From assembly GCA_030634675.1 (NCBI GenBank), contig DAOWAH010000032.1:1-10348 (forward strand): 10,348 nt of DNA, in the 5' to 3' direction. The stretch comes from Fidelibacterota bacterium (GTDB lineage Bacteria > Marinisomatota > Marinisomatia > Marinisomatales > TCS56). Positions within the stretch are counted from its first letter, which is position 1. Each line of letters begins with the position of its first letter. The translations under genes were made by a program, and so were the position numbers. Positions 7,208-10,348 of this stretch are shown here, piece after piece. The notes beneath the pieces were generated by a model. That model was given only the letters and a program-made list of their open reading frames with translations, was not told the DNA's origin and did not search any database.

Positions 7208-7819
7208 CTAGCTCCTGATGTTTTTTGATTCAGCCGAATTAAGTGCAATAAATTTACATTGTAATTGCAATGTTTCTTCAAATAATTCCCTTTTTAGTAT
7301 TGCTGCCTTGATCTCATTGCCAAGATTTGTTCCAGTCAAATAAAAATTCGCTGTTTGACCTTTAATTTGTATTTCGATATTCTGAACAGTATTTTGGTGT
7401 TGCTCGTCCAGCCCATCGGCGATTCGTAATATACTCGCAGCGATCCGCACAGTATTTTGCCATTCAATGGGTAAATCCGCAAACTCGGGATGCTGTACTT
7501 CAGGACTAGTTCGTCGATGATAGCGGGCAATACAGGCAATTATCCGTAGCTCTAAGTCGTTGAAGCCCGGCAATCCATGTTTTAGAATCAAGGTCTGACT
7601 ATGTTTTTCATGCTGCTCCTGGTCTATCCCCTGTCCTATATCATGCAGCAAAGCGCCGGCAATCAGATAAACAGGGTCTTCTCCGTCGCATAATGGTAAT
7701 AGTTTCAATTGATTGAAAATACTTTCGGCAAGTCGACACACCTGATCCGAATGGGGGATATCGACAGCAAACCGGTCGCGCAGAGCTAAGACACCTTGAA
7801 TTTTTTCTAGTGTATTCAA
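7208..7819 (-). CDS. Stand-alone Ppx/GppA-type HD-domain protein
   Basis: This 203-residue protein matches the C-terminal HD domain of exopolyphosphatase/guanosine pentaphosphatase (Ppx/GppA), with no phosphatase half. Visible HD-family positions are His23 (IPHSDQV), His59-Asp60 (LLHDIG), His70 and His73 (HEKHSQTLI), RYHRR at 99-103, and Asp135 in RIADGLDEQH. The region from about 145 on fits the small alpha/beta tail of the same family (KRELFEETLQLQ). The metal-binding set looks intact, so it may be a phosphohydrolase or a polyP/nucleotide-binding regulator. The start is taken as TTG at 7817-7819, because an in-frame stop lies three codons upstream and no ATG or GTG lies before the first conserved His; no good ribosome site is seen. 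It is the first gene of the run with two PPK2 genes. Confidence 0.82.
   Translation of the reverse strand: MNTLEKIQGVLALRDRFAVDIPHSDQVCRLAESIFNQLKLLPLCDGEDPVYLIAGALLHDIGQGIDQEQHEKHSQTLILKHGLPGFNDLELRIIACIARYHRRTSPEVQHPEFADLPIEWQNTVRIAASILRIADGLDEQHQNTVQNIEIQIKGQTANFYLTGTNLGNEIKAAILKRELFEETLQLQCKFIALNSAESKNIRS
7212..7216 (-). promoter_or_regulatory. Shine-Dalgarno of the second PPK2, inside the HD gene (translational coupling)
   Basis: AGGAG lies within the last two sense codons of the HD gene. That gene's TAG stop (7208-7210) is followed by two bases and then the PPK2 ATG (7203-7205). Ribosomes finishing the HD protein would stop directly at this start, so the two are likely made in linked amounts. 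Confidence 0.75.
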
Positions 7820-7972
7820 ATCAGCAGACTAAATTTATTAACATAGAATACAATTGCATTACTATGAAAGCCACATAATTCAATCAACGACACCAGATTA
7901 TTTGAAAACCTGAAATTAAAACAGACAACTTTCTTTTTATTTTTTTGTCATAACAGCATAACAGACTGATCC
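7820..7972. promoter_or_regulatory. Divergent intergenic region, presumed promoters for the polyphosphate operon and the 7973 gene
   Basis: This 153-base AT-rich gap separates genes transcribed away from each other, so promoters for both must lie here or just inside. I see no convincing -35/-10 pair on either strand, no strong hairpin, and no Shine-Dalgarno in front of either start. A T-rich run lies at about 7931-7947. Confidence 0.4.
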
Positions 7973-8482
7973 ATGAAAATTCTTAAAATTCTAGCTGTAT
8001 CCCTGACAACGATTATTCTAATCACCGTATTCTCATTCTCATACTATTTACATAGTTTGAAATTGGAGGAACGCCTGTATTTGAATGATAAGGCTTGTAT
8101 CAATTTTCTGATTGTTAGTGATGCCAGTAAGTACAAAGATGAACTACGGACAGAACTTGTCACTAATTACAGTGATTTCTGTAATATCAAAGTGATCAAT
8201 ATTCACAATTTGAAATTCATTGTAAGTGAGTTATATGATATCATATTAATATTGGATACTTGCCTGGCTTGTGAGGATTTTAACCGTCCTACAAAAAGGT
8301 TTTTAGATCTAAATCAAAATACCAGCAACATCATTCTGCTGATGACTGCCAGTGATCCCCGTGAGGGATTTCAATATGCCGGGATTGACGCCATCTCAGC
8401 GGCCTCCCGAATTAAAAACACGGGTCGTGATTATCTGAGAATCAGGTCTGAAATTGATAATATCCTGAAGAAAATTAATTAA
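7973..8482 (+). CDS. Membrane-anchored alpha/beta protein, flavodoxin-like fold suspected, function unknown
   Basis: I do not recognise this gene. The 169-residue product starts with a single transmembrane helix or uncleaved signal anchor (about residues 4-26). A soluble domain follows with strand-like segments INFLIVSD (43-50), IKVINIH (72-78), DIILILDTC (89-97), NIILLMTASDP (119-129) and GIDAISAASR (137-146), separated by helices. The order and the phrase YDIILILDT...PTKRFLDL...NIILLMTASDP recall the middle and later strands of flavodoxin-fold proteins. However, the early phosphate-binding loop of flavodoxins (T/S-rich after strand 1) is absent, so FMN binding is doubtful. Cys97 and Cys100 form a TCLAC pair. 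The start has no ribosome binding site. It is divergent from the polyphosphate genes and convergent with the next gene. Confidence 0.6.
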   Translation: MKILKILAVSLTTIILITVFSFSYYLHSLKLEERLYLNDKACINFLIVSDASKYKDELRTELVTNYSDFCNIKVINIHNLKFIVSELYDIILILDTCLACEDFNRPTKRFLDLNQNTSNIILLMTASDPREGFQYAGIDAISAASRIKNTGRDYLRIRSEIDNILKKIN

Positions 8483-8550
8483 TTTGATCTTCCGGATTAG
8501 GTAATCATCCAAGGATCGCATTTACCCAATAATCTGGTTTACATTAACGC

Positions 8551-9195
8551 TTACCTGTGAATCGAACAAGCGATAAACCATTGCGCCGTGAAATAAGTAC
8601 TCAAAGTCAGCAGCCGACCCAATTCAAAAGCTTCTCTGAATCGATTCAGGGCATAAATTGTATCGGACAGCATAAACAGCATAGCTCCGACAAAAGCAAT
8701 CAGCGTAGCCTGATCTCGGTAGAATCGCCAGCGATCCGTCGCCTGCCAGACCATTATTAAGATCACTACAATATAAATCAATACAGGTATTTTCAGGTTT
8801 TCCAAATGAGCTGACAGCAGAGAAAAGATGATCAATCCACAGATAACAAAGGGAATTAACAAAACCAATTTATACTGCCGGGGGCGGTCCTGCATGAAAG
8901 CGATTATATACATAATATGGGCAATCATAAAACTGATCAGACCAGCTATGAATTGGTCCGACGGCAGCATCAGAAAAATATCACCGCACAGGGAAAATAT
9001 CAGACCGCCGATTATTGCATATTTATAAAAATATGTTTTTGGCTCTCTAATCAATAATGCAATAGCAATAATGAAAACCATTGTCAGGGGTTTGAATATA
9101 TAAACTTGGAATTGTGGACCGAAATATTCCCCCCAGATGACTAAAAATGCTGATAGCAAAGCTGATATCGTTAAGACAAGCAGTGATTTCCTCAT
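8551..9195 (-). CDS. YhhN/TMEM86-family membrane protein (lysoplasmalogenase-like)
   Basis: This is a 214-residue integral inner-membrane protein with about seven or eight hydrophobic helices. The conserved positions of the YhhN family are present in order: FKPLTM near residue 35, SLCGDIFLML at about 68-77, SFMIAHIMYIIAF at about 88-100, GAMLFMLSDTIYALNRF at about 171-187 and STYFTAQWFIA near the end. Characterised relatives cleave the vinyl-ether bond of lysoplasmalogens; the acidic residues of the GD and SD motifs are the likely catalytic sites. The ATG at 9193-9195 has GAGGT five bases upstream. It is convergent with the gene ending at 8482; the 68-base gap has no clear terminator. Bacterial substrates are not settled, so activity is a family inference. 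Confidence 0.85.
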   Translation of the reverse strand: MRKSLLVLTISALLSAFLVIWGEYFGPQFQVYIFKPLTMVFIIAIALLIREPKTYFYKYAIIGGLIFSLCGDIFLMLPSDQFIAGLISFMIAHIMYIIAFMQDRPRQYKLVLLIPFVICGLIIFSLLSAHLENLKIPVLIYIVVILIMVWQATDRWRFYRDQATLIAFVGAMLFMLSDTIYALNRFREAFELGRLLTLSTYFTAQWFIACSIHR

Positions 9196-9400
9196 TTAAT
9201 ACCTCATTTTGACAGGATTTTTTGTTTTAAATAATCAGGTGAATACATTACTCAAATTTTACAAATGAAAACCTGGAATAATTCAGAATCAGTGCAACAT
9301 AGGCATTAAAAATATTTTCATAAGACCGCTGGTTTAAAAACGGAAATAAATTTCTGACTTGATCTGTTAACTATATTTCCGATGAAATGTAGCTACTTTT
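9196..9400. other. AT-rich gap with one inverted repeat between yhhN-like and yggT genes
   Basis: The gap is 205 bases and has no coding signal. It contains CGGAAATA (9341-9348) and its complement TATTTCCG (9374-9381), an eight-base stem with a 25-base loop, just past the yggT stop on the minus strand. It could be an operator or a weak RNA hairpin, but it lacks a following T run on the minus strand. The promoter of the yhhN-like gene presumably lies in the right-hand part of its upstream stretch. Confidence 0.35.
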
Positions 9401-9649
9401 TTAAAACATGACCCAAAAAATAAATCTCTTCACAACTCCGAGTGCAATAATCGCCAGGATGGGTGAAATATCGATCCCCAAATTCATTGGTGGTAGAATC
9501 TGTTGGAAGGGTTTAATCAGCGGGTCGCTAATTTTATAGATCCACTGGATTATTTCGTTGCGCGGATTGTGATCAATCCAGGATAAAATAACCCGCGCAA
9601 TCAGGCACAAGTACAATATTTGAAATATTAGATCTATTAATTGATACAT
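9401..9649 (-). CDS. yggT: YggT family membrane protein, single repeat
   Basis: This is an 82-residue inner-membrane protein with two hydrophobic helices (about 5-22 and 59-80). Between them lies the family signature: ARVILSWIDHNPRNEIIQWIYKISDPLIKPFQQILPP, followed by IDISPILAIIAL. E. coli YggT has two copies of this unit; one copy, as here, is common in other phyla. Family members are linked to osmotic tolerance, cell-division-adjacent loci and membrane organisation, but the molecular role is unclear. No Shine-Dalgarno precedes the ATG. The neighbours here are not the pilT/proC/divIVA genes with which yggT is often found. Confidence 0.85.
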   Translation of the reverse strand: MYQLIDLIFQILYLCLIARVILSWIDHNPRNEIIQWIYKISDPLIKPFQQILPPMNLGIDISPILAIIALGVVKRFIFWVMF

Positions 9650-9727
9650 AATGAAATTTACACAATCTCATTGATTTAAAACTACCAATGCACTTATAAA
9701 CCTGTGCAATATTTTAGTCTATAAGAC

Positions 9728-10348
9728 CTAATCCCCGAATATTTTGATGACAGGCTGACCGTCTGACATCATATACCCCCGGTACATGCCGGGTGTGTTG
9801 AAAACCATTGCGATATTGCCACTTTTATCGATACCAATAACGCCTCCCGTACCACCCAGTCTCCCGATTTCATTGTGGGTCACATCCTCTGCTGCAGTCT
9901 GAAGCGAAACACCACCGAATTCCATCCGGGCGGAAATGGCGTACCCACACACGGTGCGCATAAAGTATTCACCGGTGCCGGTACCGGAGACAGCGCAGGT
10001 GCGATTGTCAGCGTAATTCCCAGCGCCGATGATTGGTGAATCACCGATCCGGCCGAAGCGTTTATTAGTCAAGCCTCCCGTTGAGGTCCCGGCCGCCAGG
10101 TTACCGTGCTGATCCAGGGCGACTACTCCAACAGTACCATGTTTTTCCGGTTCAGTCTGCTGTTCCTTGGCCCGGGCTTTCTGCAGGGACTGCCAGCGTC
10201 GTTCAGTATAGAAATAGGGCTGGTCCACGAATTCCAGGCCGTGCTCACGAGCGTAAGTTTCGGCTCCTTCACCATAGAGCAGAACATGGCGCGATTTTTC
10301 CATTACCAGCCGGGCGGCTTTGATCGGATTCTTGATTTGCTTTACACC
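9728..10348 (-). CDS. iaaA: Isoaspartyl peptidase / plant-type L-asparaginase (IaaA-like), 5' end outside window
   Basis: This is an Ntn-hydrolase that cleaves isoaspartyl dipeptides and L-asparagine after self-cleavage into alpha and beta subunits. The reading frame stays open to the window edge (GVKQIKNPIKAAR, then VMEKSRHVLL), so the ATG at 10301-10303 is internal and the gene is partial. Counting from that Met, Gly56-Thr57 (KHGTVGVVALD) is the autocleavage site, with Thr57 as the nucleophile. Thr75 (GTSTGG), Arg85, Asp88, Thr108 and Gly109/Gly111 (SGTGTGE) fall at the same spacing as Thr197, Arg207, Asp210, Thr230 and Gly231/233 after Thr179 of E. coli EcAIII. All visible active-site positions are therefore intact. 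About the first 120 residues of the alpha subunit, and any signal peptide, are not visible, so cellular location is open. Confidence 0.93.
   Translation of the reverse strand, partial: GVKQIKNPIKAARLVMEKSRHVLLYGEGAETYAREHGLEFVDQPYFYTERRWQSLQKARAKEQQTEPEKHGTVGVVALDQHGNLAAGTSTGGLTNKRFGRIGDSPIIGAGNYADNRTCAVSGTGTGEYFMRTVCGYAISARMEFGGVSLQTAAEDVTHNEIGRLGGTGGVIGIDKSGNIAMVFNTPGMYRGYMMSDGQPVIKIFGD

Noticed and set aside
6888..7211. Plus-strand open frame of 107 codons opposite the second PPK2
   Set aside because: It is antisense to conserved PPK2 catalytic codons and has no ribosome site or recognisable domain.
8483..8550. Terminator between the convergent genes
   Set aside because: Only very short complementary pieces were found, and no stem is followed by a T run.
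10301..10303. ATG as the start of the asparaginase gene
   Set aside because: The frame continues upstream to the window edge with family-typical residues (KNPIKAARLV), so this Met is internal.

Overview
The window is AT-rich bacterial chromosome with no mobile elements, CRISPR arrays, tRNA or rRNA genes that I can see. The secreted propeller gene ends in a type IX secretion (T9SS) sorting domain (YPNPFN, then SGTYF, ending in a basic KK stretch). There is also a BtuB-like receptor with an N-terminal carboxypeptidase-regulatory-like domain. Together these point to a Gram-negative member of the Fibrobacterota-Chlorobiota-Bacteroidota (FCB) superphylum. The style of the sorting domain suits lineages such as Marinimicrobia, Calditrichota or KSB1 at least as well as Bacteroidota proper. 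This placement is an inference; there is no marker gene here.

Layout from left to right: (1) a minus-strand membrane-associated PlsC-type acyltransferase (28-1404). (2) A 454-base non-coding leader holding a probable promoter, a cobalamin riboswitch (about 1595-1744), a downstream hairpin able to make the L5-L13 kissing contact, and an intrinsic terminator whose 3' arm carries the likely ribosome binding site. (3) The plus-strand operon it controls: a BtuB-like TonB-dependent receptor (1859-3895) and, 15 bases on, a secreted beta-propeller (3911-5206) that resembles BtuG/DUF5074 B12-capturing proteins but has a T9SS sorting domain and no lipobox. (4) A minus-strand polyphosphate operon, read from 7819 down to 5298: a stand-alone Ppx/GppA-type HD-domain protein, then two class I PPK2 kinases. 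The first junction has a 2-base gap with the Shine-Dalgarno inside the upstream gene. (5) A plus-strand membrane-anchored alpha/beta protein of unknown function (7973-8482). (6) A minus-strand run of a YhhN-type lysoplasmalogenase homologue (8551-9195), a one-repeat YggT protein (9401-9649) and the 3' part of an isoaspartyl peptidase/plant-type asparaginase (9728 to the window edge).

Two functional units stand out. The first is a B12-repressed outer-membrane uptake module in which surface capture appears to use T9SS export rather than a lipoprotein anchor. The second is a compact polyphosphate-nucleotide module pairing two different PPK2 enzymes with an HD domain that has lost the phosphatase half of exopolyphosphatase. 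The remaining genes are ordinary housekeeping or envelope genes.
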